DNA of 25,166 nucleotides from Chara braunii. Taxonomy: Eukaryota > Streptophyta > Charophyceae > Charales > Characeae. Under the pieces are notes generated by a model. It saw only the letters and a program-made list of their open reading frames with translations. It did no database searches and was not told the origin of the DNA. This document shows, one piece after another, positions 9,226 to 18,343 of the stretch (within the stretch, counting starts at the first letter, position 1; each line of letters starts with the position of its first letter). The DNA lies in contig BFEA01000097.1 in NCBI GenBank assembly GCA_003427395.1, positions 1,412,050 to 1,437,215 on the forward strand. The letters run 5' to 3'. Made by a program: the position numbers and the translations under genes.

Positions 9226-11431
9226 CCGCAGCAGCGGACGGTGCCTTGGGTTGGATGGCGCCTGGAACTGTTTTTGCACTTGCTACTTTAGCTCTTCCAA
9301 TGGCATCCTGGATGACTGCCTGGTCCCAAGGGGTTCTGATCAACTCTGCGAAGTGGCGAGAAAAGAGCTTAAGCTCGCTCTGAAGCATTTCGTTGATTTC
9401 CGTGATTAGTTCCCCTCTGATGTCGTCCCCCAAAACTGGGATCATCCTCTCGCCACTGCTGGCCTTGAACCAACTCAGAGGGGCCCAGTAGAAGCCTTTT
9501 CCAGCCTTCGCTGGATCCACGTCAGGGATGGCTGTGGCATTAAGGCACAACGCGTGCAGAGTGTAAATTTTCCCTGAAGCGCCGACTTTGCTGAAATTGA
9601 GTAGGGGCTGGCTCGGGATAGGTCTGACAGCGAATCTGTTATGAACCAGCCCCATACCCAGTTTCAGCATTGTGACTGGGTCCGGTGGAGATTGTAGGGA
9701 ACTGTATGCAATGTTGTAGCCTCCATGTTCGTTTATTTGCAGAAGGAGACATGGACCTTGGTTCGTTGATTTGAAGATAAGGGGGATAGCCACGCTAGAC
9801 TCTTTGCGGCTATTTTGCCCAGTCTGCTGAGACCCAGAAGGTCTGGGGGATTCCGAGTGATTATCATCAAAATCCAGCGGCCTGGTACGTTTTATCGTAT
9901 CGTATCTGAAGTTCATGTCCATCACCATGGCCGTGTCCAGGCCCGGGACATTCGACCCGGGTGTGGTGACACTGCCTGACCCACCACCCCATGCATTGGG
10001 AGCGGCAGGGGAGTTACCAGGAGCCTGAGGCCCCTTAGGGCTTTTGTTGTCTCCCGATGAAGCGTTCATCCCTGAACTAGACGTACTACCATCTTTGGCG
10101 GAAGACTGGAAGTTGGGATCTTTCCATTGTTGGACCTTCTGTACCCATTTCAATCTGCTGTTGTCTATTGGTACCTTGAGTATCTGTGCAGGTGTAACAG
10201 CTGATGGGCCAGCGACTGATGGATTGTGGGTGGTTTTATCCGGGTGGCTCTTACCCCGACCCTGGGACTGTGGTTTGCCTCTACTCTGTCCTTGTTGTCC
10301 TCTTCCTCCCTCGTGTGGAGACTGGAGATGAGGATTCAACCATTGGAATGAGTTCGAGGACTGACCTTTGTCCTGGGGTGATGGAGATTTGCTTCGGGGG
10401 ACTCCTGGATTCGATCTCGTTGGTGGGAATGGACCAGGAGTGGGGATCGTCCCCTTCCCGAGGGAGGCAGAACCTTGTCCCGCCAGTGGGGATGCTCGAA
10501 CTGGCTTTGCAAGGTCGTTATCAGTCCCCCCCTCAGTGCAGAGGCACTCCTCCGGTGATCTGACATACCGGTTGCAGCCTTTGCACCATGGGTGATTGTT
10601 GTTTACCAGGTCTTCCGTCAGGTGCTCCTTGTCGGTGAAGACTTTGATGGTCCTGACATATTTAGCCTCTGCCTCTGGGTGGAGGCCGAATTTCAGGTTG
10701 CCTATCCTAGGATCAATCGGGTCTCTGATGATTTCATATTCCGTGATGACTTTCCCCATGACCTGCTCAATACCATACTTAATGTAAAAGGAGGCATTTA
10801 TCGGAAATCTGATTGTCATTACCCAGTAAATCTTCCTTTTCTCTTCTTCCCAGGGTTGAATCCAGTCTGCGCGAGGCATCCAGGGTCTAAAGAGGATTTT
10901 GTACGTCTTAGTTTTATCCACAAATCGTTCGCACCCTTTTGTAATCAACCAATCAACAATTTCTGGGTATTTAGCGATGTAAGTGACATGCGCTTTGCTC
11001 TCTATGTATGTCAGGCCCCTGTGAGATATGAGTTTGTCTTCAAGTAGCAGCGCGTCTTCGAGTGAACAAATCAAATCAATTTTCTTATCATTCCTCATGT
11101 TCTTTGCCTCTCCCTGGAAGAGAATTGCGACACCCATCGTTTTGAGGAAGTCTTCCTCGACTGCACGGATTGTCTCGTTCGGTCCGATTTCGATACAACT
11201 TGTTTCTTCGTCCACGGTAGCCTCAATGTATTGAGAGACATCTTGTGTCTCGTGGTTGATGTACCATCCCCCCACCAAATTGGTGAGGTGGGTAAGCTCT
11301 TCCTCTGGCAATGATGAGATATCGACGGGCAGCTGCGGTTCAGCATCAGGCTTCACCGTATCACCCGCCGGTGCCTCCATCATCCCTAACCGGAGGGTTG
11401 GGGCGCTACAGACCAAGCGAGAGGCGTGCAT
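9215..11431 (-). CDS. LINE element 1 ORF1, intact nucleic-acid-binding protein
   Basis: This is an uninterrupted 738-codon frame; an alternative start is the Met-Met pair at residues 17-18. Residues about 90-270 form a folded region with FQGEAKN (105-111) and IYWVMTIRFPI, shared with element 2 and reminiscent of the DUF4283/RRM-like domain of plant LINE ORF1 proteins. A zinc-knuckle-like WCKGCNRYVRSPEEC follows, with Cys283, Cys286 and Cys296 but Arg291 where CX2CX4HX4C expects His. A long Pro/Gly/Ser/Gln-rich linker (about 300-560) leads to a C-terminal domain (about 570-720) with a counterpart in element 2. The protein would coat element RNA and act as a chaperone. Its TAG stop overlaps the ORF2 ATG by 11 nt. 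It is intact although its ORF2 is dead. Confidence 0.88.
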   Translation of the reverse strand: MHASRLVCSAPTLRLGMMEAPAGDTVKPDAEPQLPVDISSLPEEELTHLTNLVGGWYINHETQDVSQYIEATVDEETSCIEIGPNETIRAVEEDFLKTMGVAILFQGEAKNMRNDKKIDLICSLEDALLLEDKLISHRGLTYIESKAHVTYIAKYPEIVDWLITKGCERFVDKTKTYKILFRPWMPRADWIQPWEEEKRKIYWVMTIRFPINASFYIKYGIEQVMGKVITEYEIIRDPIDPRIGNLKFGLHPEAEAKYVRTIKVFTDKEHLTEDLVNNNHPWCKGCNRYVRSPEECLCTEGGTDNDLAKPVRASPLAGQGSASLGKGTIPTPGPFPPTRSNPGVPRSKSPSPQDKGQSSNSFQWLNPHLQSPHEGGRGQQGQSRGKPQSQGRGKSHPDKTTHNPSVAGPSAVTPAQILKVPIDNSRLKWVQKVQQWKDPNFQSSAKDGSTSSSGMNASSGDNKSPKGPQAPGNSPAAPNAWGGGSGSVTTPGSNVPGLDTAMVMDMNFRYDTIKRTRPLDFDDNHSESPRPSGSQQTGQNSRKESSVAIPLIFKSTNQGPCLLLQINEHGGYNIAYSSLQSPPDPVTMLKLGMGLVHNRFAVRPIPSQPLLNFSKVGASGKIYTLHALCLNATAIPDVDPAKAGKGFYWAPLSWFKASSGERMIPVLGDDIRGELITEINEMLQSELKLFSRHFAELIRTPWDQAVIQDAIGRAKVASAKTVPGAIQPKAPSAAADGV

Positions 11432-13127
11432 GTTTTCCTAAGTGAGGACTGAGGCGGTGTTCGTGAGCTCTAGAGGTTGAGCTCCAGTATCGAGGGAGAT
11501 ACTTGACTAAAAACTCTTATTTTGTTGCCAAGCATCCCATGCTGCAGTGCCTATCTACTACAAATGGTCGCGGAAATCAGAATTTGGATCAGAGGGATCT
11601 GATATCCGTTAGTAATAGGTGATAATGAGTGGTGTAAAAAAGGACTATATCAGTTTAACTAACGATATCAATTTCAAAAATCAGGTGCAACCCCAACCAA
11701 CAAAAAAATCAATATAGGGCGTGTGTGTTTGGTGGCGTGTCCGTTTGTAATTAGTCCTATCCGTAATTGTTACTGGCCCACCGAAAGTAATAGTGCTCAA
11801 TGGTCAAATGATAGCAAGTAAATGGATAATTGTGAGTGAATTACTGCTGGGTGTTGCTAAATAAAAGAGAATACTCAACCAGGATTAAAAAGAACGGTTC
11901 TGCGGGCAGGTGCATTCGGTGTTAAACGAGTCTTCGGGCATTGCCATCCTGGATCTATGAGCGTGTTATCGCTGTCTGTATTCAGCTTGGTTCCTCTTTC
12001 GAGGTTTCAGGGGGAGAGAACCTGTTAGGTTGGTGCAGCCTAAGTAGTGGGTGGAGACCAGTGGGCTGCCTATGCGTAGGGTTAGGGTAGAGCGACCGGA
12101 GCAGGCGATCTATCACTGCGCCTGTGTAAGAATACGCCTGGAAAACTCAGCGTGGGGGGGGGAACCTTCTATAGTTTAGGCTAAGTGGGGGACTAATTGC
12201 GGGGGGGGAAGTGAGTAGAGATATCGTGGAGTGGAGTATTGGGGAAAATCTAAAGGTTAGGTGAGACTCGGAGGTGGGGAAGATGTGTTGTTCGGTCCTC
12301 TCGCTGAAGCACTGAGAGAACCGTATTCCTAAGGAAGAGGAGGGCGGACCCGAAACGTCCATCCTACTGTCAATAATTATGGGAATATTACTATGAATAG
12401 TGAAGTCGGGGCCAGAGATGCGGGGAGGGGGAGGAGGGGAGAAGGGGAATTAGATAATTTATGGTAAGGGAGCGACCATCATTGTAGTAGGGCCCACATG
12501 ACAAGCAGGAATTTGGAATCTTGCCCTTCGTTACCTGACAGAAAAGAACCTTCCTTTCTCGAAACACCGGCCCGGAGAGGAGAAAGCCGAGAATCTTGTC
12601 TCCGTTCTTGAGAGGAGTTCCTCGCTGCGATGTGATGTAGTCCTGTTTACTGCTGTAGCGAAACGCCCGTCTGGGGCGTTGCGCTGGTAAGGATGTGTAG
12701 AAAGTGAGTAGAACTATGTAGCTGAGTTCACTATGGTAAAAACGTTGTAAGGCAATAGGGCTGGCTAGGACCGGCCACCAAGCACCAACCCAAGCCGAGC
12801 GGAGTGAGTATCTCGCTGGCAAAGCTGGGTTCGTGCCGCCCCTCCTACTCCAGGAAGGAAGGGAGGCTGGCTATGGCTGTGAGTAACATGGCGATGGCCG
12901 TGTAGTTACCGTGGTAACTTCACCGAGCCTTGCGGCGGCGCAGGCGCTCAACGCAGTAGCGGAGCGACGCAGGAGCACACGCCGGTCCCTCCGCTCACCT
13001 TCTTCCATATTGCCATTTTTCCTGACACTGAGAAAGGTAGTGGTGGTTGAAACGGGGTTAGGCGGTGTGGGGTCAGCTTTGAAGTAGTAGTTGGCAGGCC
13101 CATTGTGTCGTTTCTTTTAGTGGGCTT
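11432..13127. other. Leader of LINE element 1 and intergenic sequence
   Basis: The first part must include the 5' leader of element 1, but its boundary is not visible and it shows no similarity to the sequence upstream of element 2's ORF1. An imperfect hairpin pairs GATATCCGTTAG (11601-11612) with CTAACGATATC (11659-11669). A GTTACC-GT-GGTAAC palindrome lies at 12905-12918 in a GC-richer stretch (about 12780-13000). Minus-strand frames at 12147-12362 and 12391-12822 have no recognisable domain. No gene is supported. Confidence 0.55.
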
Positions 13128-13167
13128 GGATTCGAACTCAAGACTTAAACCACCAGTACTTGGGCAC
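13128..13167 (-). repeat. tRNA-B-box-like repeat end, cut by assembly gap
   Basis: On the minus strand, GTTCGAATCC (13137-13128) matches the tRNA/SINE B-box consensus. It is preceded by CCCAAGTACTGGTGGTTTAA, which recurs exactly on the plus strand from 22511. This could be the end of a tRNA-derived SINE or another dispersed element. The rest of the unit is lost in the adjoining gap, and no complete tRNA cloverleaf can be drawn. Confidence 0.45.
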
Positions 13168-13341
13168 NNNNNNNNNNNNNNNNNNNNNNNNNNNNNNNNN
13201 NNNNNNNNNNNNNNNNNNNNNNNNNNNNNNNNNNNNNNNNNNNNNNNNNNNNNNNNNNNNNNNNNNNNNNNNNNNNNNNNNNNNNNNNNNNNNNNNNNNN
13301 NNNNNNNNNNNNNNNNNNNNNNNNNNNNNNNNNNNNNNNNN
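13168..13341. other. Assembly gap (174 N)
   Basis: Undetermined bases lie between the B-box-like repeat and the T run that marks the poly(A) end of LINE element 2. Frames drawn across the gap are meaningless. A further single N lies at 18679. Confidence 1.
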
Positions 13342-13954
13342 TTTTTTACAATTGATTAATTATAAAAGTGGATACGAGGCCGGGGACCTCACAATTCAAC
13401 CCGGGATACTGACAGCATCAGCCAGCTTAGCTTACAGGCAAATGCCTGCGGAAAGTTCAGACTAACAATTTTCCAGATCCCTGCCTTCGACCTTTTAAAG
13501 TTTTGCTTTCCAAGAACCATCCCAGCAAGCTAAGTCCAACCTTTGAACTTTTGTAACTTGAAGGCTATTACTACTGCAATCCATGTCCCAGAGCTTCAAA
13601 TTTTAGTTCCATAATAAAACATCTCATACCCCCTGGATGGACAACACAGTGGACTCCTATATTAAGCTAATTTGGGACTAACTCGGCCCAGAGGACTGAG
13701 GTCCGGGTCCTACTGACACTCTCCTGGCGGCCCACAGTGGCCCTAACAGGGACCGAGTGTCCTGGTCCCAGTGGTCCGGAACTACTAGCCCTATTATCCC
13801 TCTCCTGGTGCCTGCCGTGGCCCCACCGAGCCAGGAGCCAGATACCGTGTACTCTTCTGCCCTTCTATCTCTACCTGCTACCTCTGACTATCTTCACCTC
13901 TGCCTCCTGACACCGTGAGATATCGCTATCCCCCCACGACCCTTGGATATCCCC
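13342..13954 (-). other. 3' UTR of LINE element 2
   Basis: About 600 bp lie between the ORF2 stop (13955-13957) and the poly(A), three times the length in element 1. The part at 13680-13930 is rich in C and T on the plus strand. The last 100 bp carry CCCGGGTTGAATTGTGAGGT (plus coordinates about 13382-13402), aligning with the terminal motif of element 1, and a CGAGGCCGGGGACCTC block nearly identical to the truncated tail at 4285-4300. Confidence 0.75.
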
Positions 13955-14182
13955 TTATCCCCCCGGGTTGTTCAGCTCCTGAACCCAGCGTGATATGCTT
14001 AGGTTCCCTCGTGCATCAATGCAGGCCAGCTTCTGGTTATAGGCCCAGGTGCGTATGAACCATCTTAATTGACCTCTTGAACCTTTCCCAGTTTTGGCTT
14101 TCCGCCTCCAATCGACCCGAATTGCCTGCTCAATCCCCTGTTTAATACAACGCTTGATCTCCAGGTCCGAGAGCGGTTTCTT

Positions 14183-14974
14183 CTAGAATCGTGCTCTGTT
14201 TCTGTCCCTCCAGACCACTTCACAAATAATACCTCTTGTGACATGTGCAACATACCCCCACCCCTTATGGCCCTTAACATCTGTAGGCAAGAAACCCAGC
14301 AACACCCACCTTTGACTCCAACTGATAGATTGGTCTCCGAACTTCGACCAGTGAAAAACCCACCATGCCCATACTCGCTTAGACGCTGGACAGTCCCACC
14401 ACAAGTGCCTGGTTGATTCAAATGGCCATCTGCACCTTGAGCAGCCCAGGTCTACAACCATACCTTTGCTCGCCAGCCATACCGCCGATGGTGTGACCAT
14501 CAGAGACAACAACCACAATACACTCACTTGCTTACCGTTTGGCAGTTCGATCAGGATATTCCACAGTCTGTTGAACTCAAAACCTGCTTGGGAGAGGTCT
14601 TCACTCCATACTGCCTGCCACCTGGCGGTGGCGATCTGGGCTGGGGTTCTCCTGTTGGGAGCTGCTCTCAGATATCCCTGGGCAGTTGAGTAGTCCACCA
14701 GACTCAGCGGTGCGTCTTCCCCTGTAGTGGGCGACCAGCTCCAAGATAAGGGGTCAATCTGCAGTTGCCTTAGCGTTGTTCCTCCAATCCAGTACGGAAC
14801 CTTCCTTGTGCGGGCCCTCCTGTTCGTTTCCACCACCCTAACCTGTGCTGGATTGTCCCAGGCCCGCACTGTAACCTCTTCCAATAGGCATAGAGAGTTC
14901 GAGGTTCCCTCACTGCGCCACCTCTCAACCCTCCTGAATCCACTGGGTAACACTTCCTTAACCTTCCACAACAC
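14183..14974 (-). CDS. C-terminal zf-RVT region fragment of element 2 ORF2
   Basis: This open 263-codon segment lies in the frame used after the frameshift. It includes a Trp-rich stretch and the finger VDLGCSRCRWPFESTRHLWWDC, which fits the zf-RVT family found at the C terminus of plant LINE ORF2 proteins and probably contacts nucleic acid. It ends at a TAG. The same frame then continues to the natural stop at 13955, with a basic region (RRKAKTGKGSRG) and a Trp-rich end that aligns with the last residues of element 1 ORF2. Confidence 0.75.
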   Translation of the reverse strand: MLWKVKEVLPSGFRRVERWRSEGTSNSLCLLEEVTVRAWDNPAQVRVVETNRRARTRKVPYWIGGTTLRQLQIDPLSWSWSPTTGEDAPLSLVDYSTAQGYLRAAPNRRTPAQIATARWQAVWSEDLSQAGFEFNRLWNILIELPNGKQVSVLWLLSLMVTPSAVWLASKGMVVDLGCSRCRWPFESTRHLWWDCPASKRVWAWWVFHWSKFGDQSISWSQRWVLLGFLPTDVKGHKGWGYVAHVTRGIICEVVWRDRNRARF

Positions 14975-15082
14975 TTTCTCAGCATCTTCCGCGCTTGAGA
15001 GGTACTAAGTTCCGGTGGGGTCTACTCCCTCTGGACCCAATTTCAACAGCCAATCTGCAGGGATTGACTGTAGTACCGTCCT

Positions 15083-16030
15083 TCAGTGCTCTTCCACCCT
15101 TTGTAGCCCTCTTAAGATACTCTTTATCTCACCTAGAGTCCTCCAACTCCCCGTGGTTGTGGACCACAGATCTTCGATCTTGACTATTCCCCTCTTGAGC
15201 CCAAAGGTTCCTGGGGAACCATCTGCTACCAGCATGTTTCCGGAACTGTCTCGAATCTCTGCATTGTCAAACACCAGCTGATCCAGCACCTCATCCCTTG
15301 TCGTGGGCAGATTCCGAACGTCCGGCGGGTGTTGTTTCCACGTCTTTCGGACTGCTTCCCAAAACCCTGACTTGAGTTTTTTCTTCCGAAATGAGGGCAT
15401 TAAAAGGCAGGACCACTCATCCTTTGGTCTGCTGAGTCCCCATTCCATCATCTGGATCTTTTCCGCTACCGTCATCCATTGTTCCCTGGTACTGCAGTTT
15501 GCTGCTTTGGCCAGCCAGCCCCGTAGCTGCGCCTGGTTCTTTCTGGCCGGGTCCACTAATCCCAATCCTCCCTTCGCTCGTGGGAAGGTTAAAGTGTCCA
15601 TTGCAACCTTCGAAATGAAGCCTTCTGTGGATTTCGCCCGTGGTTTCCACAGGAACCTGGCCACCAGGCGTTTGATCACTTTTAACACCCCAGCTGCTAG
15701 TTCTCTAACCGTGAACACAAACCATAATATGGAAAACAGTGCAACATTAGCAACCAGAGCCCTCCCTATCAGTGACAGGTGCCAGGCAATTCCCCACATG
15801 TTGAGCTTTGCCGCAATACGCTGCTGCAGGACTAACCCTTGTGCTGATGTCCCCACCTGGATGCTGATCAGAACCCCGAGAAATCTTTCCTCTCCCCCCT
15901 TTTCCACCCTTTTCATCCCCCATTCTACGCTGAGGGAAAACTGCTCTGGTAGTAAGTAGGTCGATTTGTGCCAGTTCACCGAAGCCTCCGAGAGAGTGGA
16001 GTACTCCCTTAGGATGCCCCTTAGTGCCAA
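15083..16030 (-). CDS. RT thumb/connection fragment of element 2 ORF2
   Basis: This open 315-codon segment begins just after the frameshift that follows LADD. It covers the end of the reverse transcriptase (VNWHKSTYLL, FLGVLI) and the downstream region with GGLGLVDPARKNQ, aligning with GGLGILDPER in element 1, and ends at an in-frame TGA. The apparent Met at its start lies within the RT and is not an initiator. Confidence 0.78.
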   Translation of the reverse strand: MALRGILREYSTLSEASVNWHKSTYLLPEQFSLSVEWGMKRVEKGGEERFLGVLISIQVGTSAQGLVLQQRIAAKLNMWGIAWHLSLIGRALVANVALFSILWFVFTVRELAAGVLKVIKRLVARFLWKPRAKSTEGFISKVAMDTLTFPRAKGGLGLVDPARKNQAQLRGWLAKAANCSTREQWMTVAEKIQMMEWGLSRPKDEWSCLLMPSFRKKKLKSGFWEAVRKTWKQHPPDVRNLPTTRDEVLDQLVFDNAEIRDSSGNMLVADGSPGTFGLKRGIVKIEDLWSTTTGSWRTLGEIKSILRGLQRVEEH

Positions 16031-16218
16031 CCTCTGGGTGTGTTGTCACTTACTGCAAACAGGTCGTCCGCCAACGCTTTTACCGTGCACTCCTCTCCAT
16101 TGTGCAGTGGTAGTCCCCTGATGTCTGGATTGCGCCGAACTCTGTTGAGCAATACCTCCATCTGCAACACGAAGACCAGTGGGGCCAGGGGGCAACCTTG
16201 TCTTAGTGAACGTGACAA

Positions 16219-17415
16219 CTAAAACGGTCTTGAGAGGTGCCCGTTGATCATCACCGTGGATGAGGAACTCATGTACATTGCCTTGATCCACGTGCAGAAC
16301 CCAGTCCCCAACCCCATCTTCTTCAAGGTGGTAAGGACAAATGTCCAACCCACCTTGTCGTACGCTTTTTCCAGGTCCAGCAGCAAGACTGCGATGTCTA
16401 AGCCCTCGGACTGCACGATTTCCAGAGTTTCTATAGCAGTCACAATGTTGTTAAATATAGACCGCCCTTGCACAAATGCCCCCTGGTCCTTTTCTACCAA
16501 TTTCGGGAGGTGCTTGGATAGTCTGCGTGTCAGCGACTTCACGAGGATCTTATAGGACACATTCAACAGGGAGATCGGGCGCCAGTTTTTTACCACAGAC
16601 TTGTCACCTTTTTTGAACAGCAATGTGATCACCCTGTGAGTCATCCCTTTCCCCAGTCTCCCTCCTACCAACACTTCGTTGTACAGCTCCACTAGTAGCG
16701 GCCCGAACACGCCCCAGTTCGCGGAGTAGAACTCTACGGTAAGGCCGTCAACTCCTGGGGACTTGCCTTGCGCCATAGTTTTCACTGTTTGGGTGAGTTC
16801 CTCCAGGGTGACCGGCCTGTCCATATCTAGCTTCGCTGCTGTGCTTAGCTGTACTGATGTGTCCTCCCACATATTTGATTGCTGAGACAGGTCTGTGTCC
16901 ACTTCCTCGTTCGGTCTTCTGGTCCTGAGAATGTCTTCATAGTACAGGTTCGCGTACTTCAATATCCCTACCGCCGTACAGGCTATGGGGGCTGCATCAT
17001 CAAACGGGTGTCTCAACTCCATCATTTGCTGCTGCGCACGTCTTGGCTTGAGTTTTTGAAAGGATTCCTTGCTCACTTTATCGTTCGTTTCCACTCCTTT
17101 TACCTTCAGGGTCTGCACCCATCTTTGTTGTTTCTCCACCTGCATCTTGTCCCAGTCACCCATCCTCCTTTCCCGCTCCGCTGCCCACACCATAGTTGAG
17201 ATGGGATGCCCCTCCATCTTATTTTCTGCCTCCTCAATCCTCCCGAGACACTCCGCTTCTCTCTTATTCCTACTCCTTGCCAAGATCCGGGAACATACAT
17301 CAAGAACCCCGGACGTGATTGCCAGGCCCCCGTCTAGCCACTCTGCGTGCGTTTCGAAATGTTGTCTAGCATCTTTCCATCCTTCCATGTGATTTTCAAC
17401 CCATTCCATGATCAA
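16219..17415 (-). CDS. Reverse transcriptase fragment of LINE element 2 ORF2
   Basis: This open 398-codon segment holds the endonuclease-RT linker (acidic/basic, probably helical: KREAECLGRIEEAENKME) and the first half of the reverse transcriptase. Visible blocks are GKSPGVDG, VITLLFKKGD, NWRPISLLNVSYKI, GAFVQGRS and motif A LLLDLEKAYDKVGW with Asp347. It stops at a TAG one codon after HLSRPF. The frame resumes with SRSLRQGCPLAP and LADD. Unlike element 1, the NWRPISLLN block is canonical. Confidence 0.88.
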   Translation of the reverse strand: MIMEWVENHMEGWKDARQHFETHAEWLDGGLAITSGVLDVCSRILARSRNKREAECLGRIEEAENKMEGHPISTMVWAAERERRMGDWDKMQVEKQQRWVQTLKVKGVETNDKVSKESFQKLKPRRAQQQMMELRHPFDDAAPIACTAVGILKYANLYYEDILRTRRPNEEVDTDLSQQSNMWEDTSVQLSTAAKLDMDRPVTLEELTQTVKTMAQGKSPGVDGLTVEFYSANWGVFGPLLVELYNEVLVGGRLGKGMTHRVITLLFKKGDKSVVKNWRPISLLNVSYKILVKSLTRRLSKHLPKLVEKDQGAFVQGRSIFNNIVTAIETLEIVQSEGLDIAVLLLDLEKAYDKVGWTFVLTTLKKMGLGTGFCTWIKAMYMSSSSTVMINGHLSRPF

Positions 17416-17631
17416 TGGTTCATCGATAACCTAGCTGTTTAACCGGAAAAAGCCTCTCCCCCTCTCAATTCTCGTCTTTATCTGTATGTCCGCCACCACT
17501 GGTTTGTGGTCCGACATCGGGTGGCCTGCCTGCCTGGTCATGACAACGTTCTCCATTACTTGTTCGCTGACGAGGTAGAAGTCCAGTCGTCTTCTCGTGA
17601 TAGTCCGTCTGTCATTATGCAGATTTGAGAA

Positions 17632-18198
17632 CTAGGAGTAGCCTGGGTCATCCGGGTTAAGTACCGGGAATGGATCGGTCAGTGATAACTCTGTGCAGAA
17701 TTCCAACAGTGCCCTGACGTCGTTGCGTTCTGCTGTCCTTGAGTTTGGTCGGAGAGCCTCGTCTAGGGACACATTCCAGTCTCCCGCTAACAGCAGCCTG
17801 TCCGTTTTCGGTAGCCTGGCTATGAACCTGACTCTCTCGCTGACTGCCGTTGGAGCATAAACTGTCATAAGTACCCAGGCCTCCCCTCCAATCTCTACCT
17901 TCATCCACGCCCATTTCCCCCAGATGTCCGCCTCTGTGTCAATTACGTGTGCCTGCAGGTCCCGGTGGAGCAGGATCCTTACTCCCCCTCTTGTTCCTTG
18001 TGTTGGGGACCACACTTGTGGCCTGTCCCACCACACCTCAAACTCTTTCAATTTAGTCTCATTTAACTTAGATTCCTGCAGGAAAACGCAGTTAACCTTC
18101 CACTCGTGAATCCACGACTTCAGTCACCTCCGTTTCATTCTCCCATTGGTATCCCCGAGTCCCCGCACGTTCCAAGTTACCGCTCTAATTTTCTCCAT
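17632..18198 (-). CDS. APE endonuclease fragment of LINE element 2 ORF2
   Basis: From the ATG at 18198 the frame reads TWNVRGLG, meets a TGA at 18124-18126, and continues with LKSWIHEWK and LQESKLN. It then runs through PQVWSPTQG, WMKVEIGG, VYAPTAVSER and LLAGDWN to a TAG at 17632. These are the expected blocks of the AP-endonuclease-like domain that nicks target DNA to prime reverse transcription. Downstream in the same frame SDHKPVV is intact. The continuous open part is 18051-17632. Confidence 0.82.
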
Positions 18199-18343
18199 TC
18201 TCTGTTATTTTCTCCGCCTGGTCTTGGATGCGGGAAGGTAGTGTTATCTCTCTCCGGGAAGCTGCTTTGCTGCCTGTTCTGATAGAGCTTCTTGAGTGAC
18301 ACTGCAAACTTCCTTTAGCAGAACTTGTTTCTGATGAAGAACG

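Larger units (their letters stand above)
4792..11431 (-). mobile_element. LINE element 1: L1-like non-LTR retrotransposon
   Basis: This nearly complete non-LTR retrotransposon reads right to left. In order it has a 5' leader of unknown length to the right of 11431, ORF1 (11431-9215), ORF2 (9225-5016, broken), a roughly 200-bp 3' UTR (5015-4818), and a poly(A) tail seen as 26 T at 4792-4817. Domain order (zinc-knuckle ORF1, APE endonuclease, reverse transcriptase, C-terminal Cys/His finger) places it in the broad L1 group common in plants. I saw no RNase H domain. Its 5' end and target-site duplication could not be fixed. ORF1 is open throughout while ORF2 carries several stops and frameshifts, so the copy cannot move by itself as assembled. 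Confidence 0.92.
13955..18198 (-). pseudogene. LINE element 2 ORF2 (endonuclease/reverse transcriptase), broken
   Basis: The start is the ATG at 18198. The APE endonuclease shows TWNVRGLG, LQESKL, VYAP, AGDWN and an intact SDHKP (catalytic Asp at 17509-17511). The reverse transcriptase has the A-motif Asp at 16375-16377, RQGCPLAP near 16200, and LADD with both Asp at 16063-16068. The C-terminal part has a finger CX2CX8HX4C (CSRC...HLWWDC) near 14400-14450. In-frame stops are TGA 18124-18126, TAG 17632-17634 (where a Trp of the endonuclease is expected), TAG 17431-17433, TAG 16219-16221, TGA 15083-15085, TAG 15005-15007 and TAG 14183-14185. A frameshift lies near 16030-16050, just after LADD. 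The true terminator is the TAA at 13955-13957. Its length of about 1400 codons matches element 1. Confidence 0.88.

Noticed and set aside
4773-11649. Candidate target-site duplication of element 1 (AAAGGCTATAT at 4773 and AAAGGACTATAT at 11638)
   Set aside because: It does not abut the poly(A) end (eight bases intervene), needs an indel, and the 5' boundary is otherwise unsupported.
12077-12090. Telomere-like GTAGGGTTAGGGTAG
   Set aside because: Barely two units, with no flanking array; chance or a minor interstitial trace.
12818-12838. tRNA-like boxes TGGCAAAGCTGG (A box) and GGTTCGTGCC (B box)
   Set aside because: The two boxes overlap instead of lying 30-60 bp apart, and no cloverleaf forms.
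13105-13465. Frames spanning the N gap
   Set aside because: Most residues are undefined; no coding claim is possible.
13955-18198. Reassigned stop codon (TAG as an amino acid), because most in-frame stops in element 2 ORF2 are TAG
   Set aside because: The stops do not align with one residue in element 1 (Trp-like, Gln-like and Thr-like positions), TGA and TAA also occur, and frameshifts accompany them, so decay explains them better.
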